Positions 8,778 through 16,910 of a DNA stretch of 64,000 nt are shown here, piece after piece. The stretch is from Devosia marina (GTDB taxonomy: Bacteria; Pseudomonadota; Alphaproteobacteria; Rhizobiales; Devosiaceae): contig NZ_WQRF01000010.1 of NCBI RefSeq assembly GCF_009758415.1, forward strand, positions 1-64,000, read 5' to 3'. Position 1 is the stretch's first letter. Each line of letters starts with the position of its first letter. The translations under genes and the position numbers were made by a program. The notes beneath the pieces were generated by a model that did no database searches, had not been told where the DNA came from, and saw only the letters and a list, made by a program, of their open reading frames with translations.

Positions 8778-9752
8778 ATGATTACGCTCGTTCTTGTCGC
8801 GCTCTTCGTCGTCACCATCGGGGCCGCCGGCTTTGCTCTGGTGCCCTCGGCTCTGGGCAATAAGCGCGCTGAACAGCGCATGAAGGCATTTCAGGGCGAT
8901 ATCCGCGCCAATCGCCGCGAGGCCGACGCCAGCCGCACGCGCGAAGACCGTCGCCGCTCCGTGCAGCAGGCTCTCAAGTCCCAGACCGACGCGCTCAATG
9001 CCAAAAAGCGCCTCAGCCTGCCCGACCTGATCTTTCAGGCCGGCATGACCATCAAGCCCGCGGCCTTCATTCGCAACAGCATCATTTTTGGCGTGGTGCT
9101 GTTTGTGGTGCTCGTCATTGTCCAGGTGCCGTTCTATTTCGCCGCGATCTTTGCGGTGGCAGGCGGTTATCTGCTGCCGCGCTTTTATGTTGCGCGCCGC
9201 CGCAAGAAATATCAGGACCGCTTCCTCGATGAATTGCCTAACGCTGTCGAAGCCATCGTGCGGGGCGTCAAGACGGGTCTGCCGCTCAACGATTCCATGC
9301 GCGTGGTGGCCAAGGATACCAAGGAGCCGGTGCGGTCCGAATTCGCCCGCGTGCTGGATCAGCAGAGTTTTGGCCTGTCCATGACCGAGGCCGTGCAGGT
9401 TCTGCTCGATCGTGTCCCGCTGCCCGAAGTTAATTTCTTCGTCGTGGTCATTTCCGTGCAGCAGCAGGCCGGTGGTAATCTGTCCGAAGCGCTGGGTAAT
9501 CTGGCGCGCGTGCTGCGCAACCGCAAGAAGATGAAGCAGAAGGTCAAGGCCATGTCCTCCGAGGCCAAGGCTTCGGCCGGTATCATTGGCTCGCTGCCCT
9601 TCGTTGTGGCCACCCTGGTGTCGTTGGTTACGCCGACCTATTTGCAGCCGCTGTTTGTTACGCCGGTCGGTAATATTTGTCTGGCCGTGGGCGTGCTGAT
9701 GCTCGCAACCGGCATTTTCGTGATGAACCGCATGGTGCAGTTCGAAGTTTGA
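8778..9752 (+). CDS. tadB: Tad pilus inner-membrane platform protein TadB
   Basis: A 324-residue GspF-family membrane protein. It has an N-terminal helix, two adjacent helices around residues 95-130 and a C-terminal pair. The conserved platform motif appears as LPNAVEAIVRGVKTGLPL and later VVVISVQQQAGGNLSEALGN. Together with TadC it forms the membrane base on which CpaF acts. Its gene lies between cpaF and tadC in the same direction. Confidence 0.92.
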   Translation: MITLVLVALFVVTIGAAGFALVPSALGNKRAEQRMKAFQGDIRANRREADASRTREDRRRSVQQALKSQTDALNAKKRLSLPDLIFQAGMTIKPAAFIRNSIIFGVVLFVVLVIVQVPFYFAAIFAVAGGYLLPRFYVARRRKKYQDRFLDELPNAVEAIVRGVKTGLPLNDSMRVVAKDTKEPVRSEFARVLDQQSFGLSMTEAVQVLLDRVPLPEVNFFVVVISVQQQAGGNLSEALGNLARVLRNRKKMKQKVKAMSSEAKASAGIIGSLPFVVATLVSLVTPTYLQPLFVTPVGNICLAVGVLMLATGIFVMNRMVQFEV

Positions 9753-9768
9753 GCCGGGGTCATCATCC

Positions 9769-10779
9769 ATGAACATCGTCGAGCTTCTGACCCAGCGGGA
9801 ATTCCTCATCGCCGTGTTGGCGGCCATTTCCGCAGCCGCAGTGGTCTTCACCTTCGGGTCGTCCATGATTGTCCGGCAGGACATGAAAAAGCGCATCAAG
9901 CGCGTCGCCGTCGAACGCGACCGGATGCGTGCCGAGGAAATGGCGCGCCTGCGCGGATCCTCCGGTGCCGATGGGCGCAGTTCGATTCGACGTGGCAAGG
10001 AACCGAAGTCCTACATGAAGCGCGCCGTCGAGCGCCTCGATCTGAAGAAGGCCTTCCAGGACGATACCACCGTGGACAAGCTGGCCATGGCCGGGCTGCG
10101 CGGACAGGGCGAGTTGACCAAATTCCTGTTCCAGCGTCTGGTCTATCCGATCGGCATTTTTGCCTTTGCCGCTTTCTATCTGCTCTTCGTGACGCCCGGG
10201 GATCGCCCACTGTTCCTGAACCTCGTCTATGCCATCGGCGCAGGACTGGTCGGCGCCTATCTCCCATTGCTGCTGCTCAGGAACCGGACCCAGAAGCGCC
10301 AGACCTCCATCCGCCGCTCCTGGCCGGATTGTCTCGATCTACTCCTGCTGTGCGTGGAAGCCGGCATGTCGATGGAACACGCCTTCAAGCGCGTCGCCAA
10401 GGAAATCGGCGGCCAGTCCGCTGAACTGGCCGAAGAGCTGACATTGACCACTGCCGAATTGTCTTTCCTCGAAGACCGCACCCGCGCCTACGAAAATCTG
10501 GGCCGTCGCACCGGCCTTGATGGCGTCAAATCGGTGATGACCGCCCTTATCCAGGCCGACCGCTATGGTACCTCGGTGGGCCAGGCCCTGCGCGTCATGG
10601 CTGAAGAAGGCCGTGAAGCGCGCATGATGGAAGCCGAAAAGAAAGCCGCCGCTCTCCCCCCCAAGCTCACCGTGCCGCTGATTCTGTTCTTCCTGCCGGT
10701 GCTGTTCATCGTCATCCTGTCCCCGGCCATGATCCAGGTCTTTTCCGGTTCGGTCGCCACGACGATGGGCGGGAACTAA
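9769..10779 (+). CDS. tadC: Tad pilus inner-membrane platform protein TadC
   Basis: A 336-residue GspF-family protein, partner of TadB. Membrane helices are seen near residues 15-35, 120-170 and 300-330. The family block appears as WPDCLDLLLLCVEAGMSMEH and YGTSVGQALRVMAEEGREAR. It is the last rightward gene of the pilus operon; the lipoprotein gene tadD follows in the opposite orientation. Confidence 0.92.
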   Translation: MNIVELLTQREFLIAVLAAISAAAVVFTFGSSMIVRQDMKKRIKRVAVERDRMRAEEMARLRGSSGADGRSSIRRGKEPKSYMKRAVERLDLKKAFQDDTTVDKLAMAGLRGQGELTKFLFQRLVYPIGIFAFAAFYLLFVTPGDRPLFLNLVYAIGAGLVGAYLPLLLLRNRTQKRQTSIRRSWPDCLDLLLLCVEAGMSMEHAFKRVAKEIGGQSAELAEELTLTTAELSFLEDRTRAYENLGRRTGLDGVKSVMTALIQADRYGTSVGQALRVMAEEGREARMMEAEKKAAALPPKLTVPLILFFLPVLFIVILSPAMIQVFSGSVATTMGGN

Positions 10780-10955
10780 GCCGGCGGCCGTGGGCGGGCG
10801 TCGGCCTGCCTGTCCTGAGCGATCTCTTCGGCCAGCACGATCGACAAATTTTCGGGACCACGGAAATCACTGCGTCCTGCCACACTGGTCCATGCAGCAG
10901 GCATAGGTCGCAGGACCGGCCTTGGGGAGATAGACGATGAGCAGATTGGGGGGCG

Positions 10956-11699
10956 TTAGCCCTTCTCGATCATGTCCCAGCGGTTCTGCTGGGTAAGCAG
11001 CGCCCGGACATAGGCCATATTGGCCTCGACCTGGTCGGGCGGCAGCTCGGCAGCATAGAGGGCGCGGCACTCGTCGAACCGGCCTTGCAGGCCCACCACC
11101 AGCGCCAGGTTTTGACGCGTCTGCGTATTTGCGCCGCGCATCTGCACCGCCCGGCGCAAATGCTTCTCTGCGGCCACCAGATCATTGGTCATGGCATAGG
11201 ACAGACCCAGATTGGTCTCGATCGAAGCCTCACCTGGCGCAATGACCCCGGCCTGGACATAGAGCTTGCGAGCCTCCTGGTGCCGCCCGGTCTGGTCCAG
11301 CGTCGCGCCAAGCACCAGCAGCGCGTTCCAATCCGGCGCATCTGGCCGGATCACATTGCGCAGCACTTCGATGGACTGTTCGAATCGTCCGGCGGCTGTG
11401 AGTGCCTTGGCATAGGCCACGCTGATCGCCACATCGCCGCTATGGTTGGGCATCGCCTGTTCCAGGGCCGCCGCCGCCTGTTGCGGTTGACCAGCCGCGC
11501 GCAGAGCGGCTGCATAGTGAATTACCGTGGCGCGGTCCGTCGGATTGGCGCGATAGCGCGCGGTCAGTTCGCTGAGATTAGCGTGGTTTTGCGCCGCGCT
11601 CATGCCGGCATAGTCCGCGCTGGCCAACTGTCCGCGATTGGATGCGCAGGCCGAAAGTACAAGGGCTGCAACGCCTGCCAGGAGCAGGGGGCGCAACAT
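10956..11699 (-). CDS. tadD: Tad pilus TPR lipoprotein TadD
   Basis: About 247 residues from an ATG at 11699, which opens a lipoprotein signal peptide (MLRPLLLAGVAALVLSACAS, lipobox Cys at residue 18). An earlier in-frame start at 11774 would place 25 residues before it. The mature protein is a run of tetratricopeptide repeats (for example ALRAAGQPQQAAAALEQAM and TLDQTGRHQEARKLYVQAG). TadD is thought to help assemble the outer-membrane part of the system. It faces tadC tail to tail across 176 bases. Confidence 0.85.
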   Translation of the reverse strand: MLRPLLLAGVAALVLSACASNRGQLASADYAGMSAAQNHANLSELTARYRANPTDRATVIHYAAALRAAGQPQQAAAALEQAMPNHSGDVAISVAYAKALTAAGRFEQSIEVLRNVIRPDAPDWNALLVLGATLDQTGRHQEARKLYVQAGVIAPGEASIETNLGLSYAMTNDLVAAEKHLRRAVQMRGANTQTRQNLALVVGLQGRFDECRALYAAELPPDQVEANMAYVRALLTQQNRWDMIEKG

Positions 11700-11872
11700 T
11701 CCGCTGATCCGTCCTGGGTTGAACAATTTGCACTCCGGGCCACTGACGGGCCATGTGATCTCACCCAAGAGCAATAGATCATTAACCCTAACGCGCAGTT
11801 AAACCGCGATCCTGTGGCGTTGTGCGCCCGTGTGGTCCCGGCTAGACAAGTGCGACGAAACGGAGATCTGCC

Positions 11873-13222
11873 ATGACTGACCAAGCCGCCATTCCACTGA
11901 TTTTCATTCCCGAGAACGGGGTGGAGGCCGGGCCACTGGACGATGGGCAGCGGGCCTGGGCCAAGGCCAATGGCTTTGCCGGCCAGCAGGGTCGTCTGCT
12001 GGCAATGCCTGATACCAAGGGAGGCATTGCGGCCTGGTTGTTCGGCACCGGCACTGACCAGCGGCGCCCCGTTTTCGTCGCCGGGCTCGCAGCCGCAGGC
12101 CTGCCTGAGGGCGACTATCAATTGCGGGGCGATTATGGCGATCCGACCCTGGCCGCCATTGCCTTCCGCCTCAGCGCCTATCGCTTCGAGACCTATCGCG
12201 CCGCCCCGCCGGCGCCTCGTCTGGTTCTTCCCGAAGCGGCCGATACCGGGGAAGTCGAGCGGCAGGTCGCTGCCGCCAGCCTGACGCGCGATCTGATCAA
12301 CACCCCTGCCAATGATCTGGGTCCCGATGCCCTCGAGGCCCGCGCGCGGGATCTGGCAACCCGCCACGGCATGAGCGTCACTGTCATCAAGGGTGATGAC
12401 CTGCTCGAACAGAATTTCCCTTTGATACACGCCGTAGGCCGTGCCAGCGCCCAGGCGCCGCGCCTTATCGATATGCGCTGGGGCAGGGATACCGATCCCA
12501 AGGTGACCCTGGTTGGCAAGGGCGTCACCTTCGATACCGGCGGTCTCGACATTAAATCGGCCGCCGGCATGCTGATGATGAAAAAGGACATGGGCGGCGC
12601 GGCCAATGTGCTCGGGCTCGCCCATGCCATCATGGATGCGGGGCTCCCGCTTCGCCTGCGGGTATTGCTGCCCGTCGTTGAAAACGCCATTGCCGGCAAT
12701 GCCTTCCGCCCCGGCGACGTCCTGCGCTCGCGCGCCGGCATCAGCGTCGAAATCGGCAATACCGATGCGGAAGGCCGGTTGATCCTTGCCGATGCCCTGG
12801 CCCTGGCCGATGAAGAGGCTCCGGACCTGCTGGTTGATATGGCAACGCTAACCGGTGCTGCCCGCGTTGCCCTTGGTCCGGAATTGCCTGCGCTTTATTC
12901 CACCGATGATGGCGTGGCGGCTGATCTCGCTGCCGCAGGGCTTGCGGCCGAAGATCCGCTCTGGCGCATGCCGCTCTGGTCACCCTATGCGAGCCTGCTC
13001 TCCTCTCGCATTGCCGATCTGAACAACACCGCCAGCGGCGGACATGCCGGGTCTGTCACCGCGGCCCTGTTTCTCAAGCGCTTCGTGGACAAGGCCGGCG
13101 CCTGGGTTCATCTCGACATTTTTGGCTGGGCGCCCGAGGCACGGCCCGGCCGTCCGGCCGGCGGCACCGATCAGGCCATTCGCGCAATATACGGCCTGCT
13201 CCGGCAGCGTTACTCGGCCTGA
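11873..13222 (+). CDS. M17 leucyl aminopeptidase family protein
   Basis: A 449-residue cytosolic metallo-aminopeptidase that removes N-terminal residues from peptides. The family blocks are visible: NTPANDLGPDAL, the metal-binding segment GKGVTFDTGGLDIKSAAGMLMMKKDMGGAA, and the signature NTDAEGRLILADAL. The length and the truncated N-terminal domain fit the PepB-like branch rather than E. coli PepA (about 500 residues). Its 3' end overlaps the converging membrane-protein gene by 13 bases. Confidence 0.88.
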   Translation: MTDQAAIPLIFIPENGVEAGPLDDGQRAWAKANGFAGQQGRLLAMPDTKGGIAAWLFGTGTDQRRPVFVAGLAAAGLPEGDYQLRGDYGDPTLAAIAFRLSAYRFETYRAAPPAPRLVLPEAADTGEVERQVAAASLTRDLINTPANDLGPDALEARARDLATRHGMSVTVIKGDDLLEQNFPLIHAVGRASAQAPRLIDMRWGRDTDPKVTLVGKGVTFDTGGLDIKSAAGMLMMKKDMGGAANVLGLAHAIMDAGLPLRLRVLLPVVENAIAGNAFRPGDVLRSRAGISVEIGNTDAEGRLILADALALADEEAPDLLVDMATLTGAARVALGPELPALYSTDDGVAADLAAAGLAAEDPLWRMPLWSPYASLLSSRIADLNNTASGGHAGSVTAALFLKRFVDKAGAWVHLDIFGWAPEARPGRPAGGTDQAIRAIYGLLRQRYSA

Positions 13223-13905
13223 TCCGGGGCCTTCGGGCCAGGAATGATATCGGTGCCGGTGGTCCGCTCGATTACCTGATCGGTCACTTCGGTGCCATGC
13301 TTGGGAAACAGCATCGGCGCGGCGGCAAACCCGCCGATGACCGCTACCAGCATCACCCAGCCGGCCCATTTCTTGTGCTTCTCGATGAAGTTGCTGGCCA
13401 CCGGTCCAAAGAAATAGAACAGCCCGCAGGGTACGAAGAAGCGCAGGCCTCGGCCAATGAAACCGTAAAGAATAAAGGTCCAGATATCGACACCGGCTAC
13501 GCCGCTGGTGATGGTGACGATCTTGTATGGGATGGGCGTCACCGCACCGATCATGATCATGAATGGGCCATTGGCAACAAAACTGTCGCGCAGTTGCTCG
13601 AAACTTGCTCCGGCGCCGTAGAACTCCACGATGCCTTTGCCAATGGTATCGAACAGGAAATAGCCGATCGCATAGCCGAATATCCCTCCCACCACCGACG
13701 AAATGGTGCAGATGGCCGCCAGCCGCCAGGCGCGCCGACGGTCCGCCAGGATCATCGGCGCCAGCATGACCTCGGGAAACACCGGGACGATCATCGCTTC
13801 AAGAAAGCAGATCAGCGCCAGGATCGGCTCGGCCAAGGGGTGCCCCGTGGCGGCCTTCAGCCGATCATAGAGCCCCGGTTTTTCCTGCTGCGCTGTATCG
13901 GTCAT
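13210..13905 (-). CDS. DedA/YqaA-like membrane protein (SNARE-associated domain)
   Basis: About 231 residues from an ATG at 13905 with a GAGAGG ribosome-binding site. An N-terminal amphipathic segment precedes several membrane helices. The region SSVVGGIFGYAIGYFLFDTI and the later VTPIPYKIVTITSGVAG resemble the DedA/VTT domain of YqaA-type proteins. That family is linked to lipid scrambling and membrane homeostasis. The substrate is not known. The gene is convergent with the aminopeptidase gene. Confidence 0.75.
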   Translation of the reverse strand: MTDTAQQEKPGLYDRLKAATGHPLAEPILALICFLEAMIVPVFPEVMLAPMILADRRRAWRLAAICTISSVVGGIFGYAIGYFLFDTIGKGIVEFYGAGASFEQLRDSFVANGPFMIMIGAVTPIPYKIVTITSGVAGVDIWTFILYGFIGRGLRFFVPCGLFYFFGPVASNFIEKHKKWAGWVMLVAVIGGFAAAPMLFPKHGTEVTDQVIERTTGTDIIPGPKAPDQAE

Positions 13906-13988
13906 GCCTCTCGACCGGCTCCCTTTGATCTTATCCAGCCTGCTTGAACGACACACTGGCTCATGACCAGTGAATTTTATGTGTCGAC

Positions 13989-14933
13989 CTAATATCCCCG
14001 TGCGCGGTCCACCACATTTGGCAGCGCCTTGCCCTGCTCGTGCTCAGTGAGCACCTGCGTAAAATAGCGCACACCGCTCTGCTCGTTGGAGATAGCAGCG
14101 ATATGTGGGGTAATATAGCAATTCTCGATGGCCCAGAGCGGGCTCTCCTGCGGCAGGGGCTCGACTTCGAACACATCCAGGCTCGCCGCTCCCAGCGTTC
14201 CGTCCTGAAGTGCCGCTGCGATATCGGCTTCCTTTTGGTGACCGCCCCGCGCCGCATTGATAATGACCGGGCCACCAGCCAGCCGATCGCGGCGCAGCTT
14301 GGCAAAGGTGGCGCGATTGAGAATGCCCGTGGTTTGGGGCGTCAGCGGCAGCAGATTGACCAAAATATCGGTGCCTGCGAGAAACGCGTCGAATTCGGCC
14401 TGGCCGGCAAAGCCCTCCACCCCGTCCATGCCCTTGGGCGTGCGGCTCCAGCTTCGCAAATCAAAGCCGAGCGGCTTGAGGCGCCTGGCCGCGTCCTGTC
14501 CCAACACGCCCATGCCCATGATGCCCACCGTGGTCTCGCCTGCGGCGGGCGGGTAATACTGGTCCCAGCGGCGCGCCTTCTGGTCGGCCTGAAACCGCGT
14601 GAACTGGCGGTGATGCATGGTGACATGGGCCACCACATAATCGCTCATCCGCTGGCTCAGATCTTCGTCGACAAACCGCACGATCGGCGCATCGGGCAGG
14701 TTGGGGTGCTTGAGCAACGCGTCCACCCCTGCGCCGAGCGACAGCACTGCCTTGAGGTTGACTAGCCCGTCAAAAGCGTCGGCCTGTGGCTTCCAGACGA
14801 AGATATAGCGAATCTCGGTCGGGTCGAAACTGTCTCCTCGCCGCACCACGGGGTAGGGCGCCAGCGCCTCTGAAAACGCCCGAGCCCAGCTCGCTTCATC
14901 AACATCGGAAAGGTGCAGCAGCAACATCGACAA
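13989..14933 (-). CDS. D-2-hydroxyacid dehydrogenase (glyoxylate/hydroxypyruvate reductase A type)
   Basis: A 314-residue NAD(P)-dependent oxidoreductase. The Rossmann motif GIMGMGVLGQDAARRL is modified but recognisable. The catalytic Arg lies in VIINAARGGHQKEADI, and the conserved block LDVFEVEPLPQESPLW is followed by the catalytic His in NCYITPHIAAIS. The size and the short substrate domain fit GhrA, which reduces glyoxylate and hydroxypyruvate. Other 2-ketoacids cannot be excluded. Confidence 0.85.
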   Translation of the reverse strand: MSMLLLHLSDVDEASWARAFSEALAPYPVVRRGDSFDPTEIRYIFVWKPQADAFDGLVNLKAVLSLGAGVDALLKHPNLPDAPIVRFVDEDLSQRMSDYVVAHVTMHHRQFTRFQADQKARRWDQYYPPAAGETTVGIMGMGVLGQDAARRLKPLGFDLRSWSRTPKGMDGVEGFAGQAEFDAFLAGTDILVNLLPLTPQTTGILNRATFAKLRRDRLAGGPVIINAARGGHQKEADIAAALQDGTLGAASLDVFEVEPLPQESPLWAIENCYITPHIAAISNEQSGVRYFTQVLTEHEQGKALPNVVDRARGY

Positions 14934-14950
14934 CGGTCCTTGATATGAAA

Positions 14951-14978
14951 AAAAGCCGCACCTTGGGGCGCGGCTTTC
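14951..14978 (-). terminator. Rho-independent terminator after the cytochrome c gene
   Basis: On the minus strand a GC-rich stem (GCCGC/GCGGC with flanking A-T pairs) is followed by seven T residues, just downstream of the cytochrome c stop at 15007. The plus strand also reads as a weaker terminator. Confidence 0.8.
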
Positions 14979-15006
14979 TTGAGAATCTCGTCAGTCAGGC
15001 AAAGCC

Positions 15007-15783
15007 TTACTGGCTGGCGGCCGGCGCTTCCGGGCTTGCAGGCGAGGTTTCCTGCACAGGCGTGCCTTCCACCCGCCTATCCGACTGGGTCGCAGTCGGC
15101 GTTTCCACGGCGGCACCCGGCTCGGTTGTCACGGTCTCTACGCTAGCATCCTCAGGCGCAACTATTTCTTCGGGAATGGTCTCGACTTCGGTGACCTCGC
15201 CTCCGGCCGGAGCTGCCTCTTCTGCGGGCGCCGCTTCCGGTTCCGGGAACGGCACGGGGTCTGCGGCAAGGGTCTGCAGATAGGCCAGGATGTCGGCGCG
15301 TTCCTCGGGTGAACGCACGCCGGCAAAAGCCATCTTGGTACCCGGCGCGTAGTCGCGCGGATTGGCCAGGAAGGCGTCCAGGTTTTCATAGGTCCAGGTC
15401 TGCCCTTCGGCCTGCTGCTGCAGCAGAATGTCCGAATAGGCAAAGCCCTCCATATGGGCCTTGGGGGCGCCGACGATATGGTAGAGGTTGGGGCCCTGCT
15501 TGGCCGCTTCGCCCTCACCAAAGGTATGGCAGCTCTGGCACTTGCGCACGGCGGCAGCGCCATTGTCCACACTGGCACTTGCCAGTAGCACCGGCAGCGG
15601 TGTCACGGGCACTTCTTCCACCGGTGCGCCGGCTTCGGCCACTTCCGGTTCGGGCAAGGCGTAGCCGGGGCCGCGGTTCTCGATCGGGTGATAGATGGCT
15701 TCAGCCAGGAACCCAGCACCCATAACGAACAACAGGGTGCCGAGCACGGCGCCGATGATCTTGTTTAGCTCAAACGAATCCAT
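15007..15783 (-). CDS. Membrane-anchored cytochrome c, CycM-like
   Basis: About 258 residues from an ATG at 15783. An uncleaved N-terminal anchor (NKIIGAVLGTLLFVMGAGFL) is followed by the IENRGPGYALPEPE linker typical of rhizobial CycM. Haem c is attached at CQSCH (residues 82-86), with a likely Met ligand in GTKMAF. CycM-type proteins carry electrons from the bc1 complex to cytochrome oxidase. The Ala/Pro/Glu/Val-rich tail of about 80 residues is longer than I would expect and is probably disordered in the periplasm. Confidence 0.87.
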   Translation of the reverse strand: MDSFELNKIIGAVLGTLLFVMGAGFLAEAIYHPIENRGPGYALPEPEVAEAGAPVEEVPVTPLPVLLASASVDNGAAAVRKCQSCHTFGEGEAAKQGPNLYHIVGAPKAHMEGFAYSDILLQQQAEGQTWTYENLDAFLANPRDYAPGTKMAFAGVRSPEERADILAYLQTLAADPVPFPEPEAAPAEEAAPAGGEVTEVETIPEEIVAPEDASVETVTTEPGAAVETPTATQSDRRVEGTPVQETSPASPEAPAASQ

Positions 15784-16066
15784 TTGGTCTCTCTGCCGGT
15801 CCATCCCCTGTGGACAATTTCCCGAGCCAGCCCAAACTGCGATCCCGTAACGGAATCTGCCTCAACCGGCCGGCTCGACGCGCGCGGAACATAGTATCAA
15901 GACCACTTCTGGCGCAACAGGTCAAACCGCCGCGGCGATGACCGGGCAGTGGAAAATGGCCTATGCGAGACGATTCTCCGCGCCACTGCAGATGCAGCCT
16001 GCAGATTGACTCCATACTGAGCCCGCGCCACAACCCGCCTGCCTTTCTATTCACGGATGACCATCA
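15784..16066. promoter_or_regulatory. Divergent promoter region between cytochrome c and prephenate dehydratase genes
   Basis: The 283 bases between the two start codons must hold promoters for both genes. I see no convincing coding sequence and no clear operator here. Confidence 0.4.
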
Positions 16067-16888
16067 ATGACCAAGAAGATTGCTTTCCAGGGCGAACCCG
16101 GCGCTTTCAGCCACGCGGCTGCCGCCAATGTCTTTCCCGGCGAAGAGTTTCTTGGCTGCGTCACCTTTGAGGAAACGCTCAATGCGGTGCAGTCCGGCAA
16201 GGCCGATTTTGCCGTGGTTCCGGTAGAGAACTCACTCTATGGCCGCATCACTGACATTCACCACCTGCTGCCCGAAAGTGGCCTCAACATCATTGGCGAG
16301 ACCTATCTGCGGGTGGAAATGACCCTGCTCGGCGTGCCCGGTGCCAGGCTTGAGGATGTCAAGGCGGTGCAATCGCTCTCTGTTGCGCTGGGCCAGTGCC
16401 GCAAGTTCATCTCTGCCAACGGCCTGCGTACCATCAATGCCGTCGACACCGCCGGCTCGGCCCGCGAGATCGCCGAAAAGGCCGATCCGGCCGTGGCCGC
16501 GATTGCCTCGCACTTTGCGGGGGAAATCTACGGGCTCACTGTGCTGGCCGAAAACATCGAGGATGCCGACCACAACACGACCCGGTTCCTGGTGCTCTCG
16601 CCGACCGAGCAGCTCGCGCCCAACGAAGGCAAGGTGAAAACCACCTTTGTCTTCCGGGTCCGCAACGTGCCGGCCGCACTCTACAAGGCCATGGGCGGCT
16701 TTGCCACCAATGGCGTGAATATGACCAAGCTCGAAAGCTACATGGTTGGCGGCGCCTTCACCGCCACCCAGTTCTACGCCGATATCGAGGGTCACCCCGA
16801 CGATATCGGCGTGCAGCACGCCTTCGAAGAGCTGGGTTTCTTCACCGATTATTTCCGCATCCTCGGCGTCTATCCGGCGGCCGATTGA
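16067..16888 (+). CDS. pheA: Prephenate dehydratase
   Basis: A 273-residue enzyme converting prephenate to phenylpyruvate in phenylalanine synthesis. The catalytic domain starts KIAFQGEPGAFSHAAA and contains NTTRFLVLS with the conserved Thr-Arg pair. The C-terminal ACT domain carries the Phe-binding ESYMVGGAF and TQFYADIEGH segments, so feedback inhibition by Phe is expected. There is no chorismate mutase domain, as in other alphaproteobacteria. Confidence 0.93.
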   Translation: MTKKIAFQGEPGAFSHAAAANVFPGEEFLGCVTFEETLNAVQSGKADFAVVPVENSLYGRITDIHHLLPESGLNIIGETYLRVEMTLLGVPGARLEDVKAVQSLSVALGQCRKFISANGLRTINAVDTAGSAREIAEKADPAVAAIASHFAGEIYGLTVLAENIEDADHNTTRFLVLSPTEQLAPNEGKVKTTFVFRVRNVPAALYKAMGGFATNGVNMTKLESYMVGGAFTATQFYADIEGHPDDIGVQHAFEELGFFTDYFRILGVYPAAD

Positions 16889-16910
16889 ATAACAAGACCG
16901 GCGACAGTTT

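Noticed and set aside
10776-11070. Short leftward open frames between tadC and tadD
   Set aside because: One could encode about 35 residues but has no ribosome-binding site or family; the others overlap tadD in another frame.
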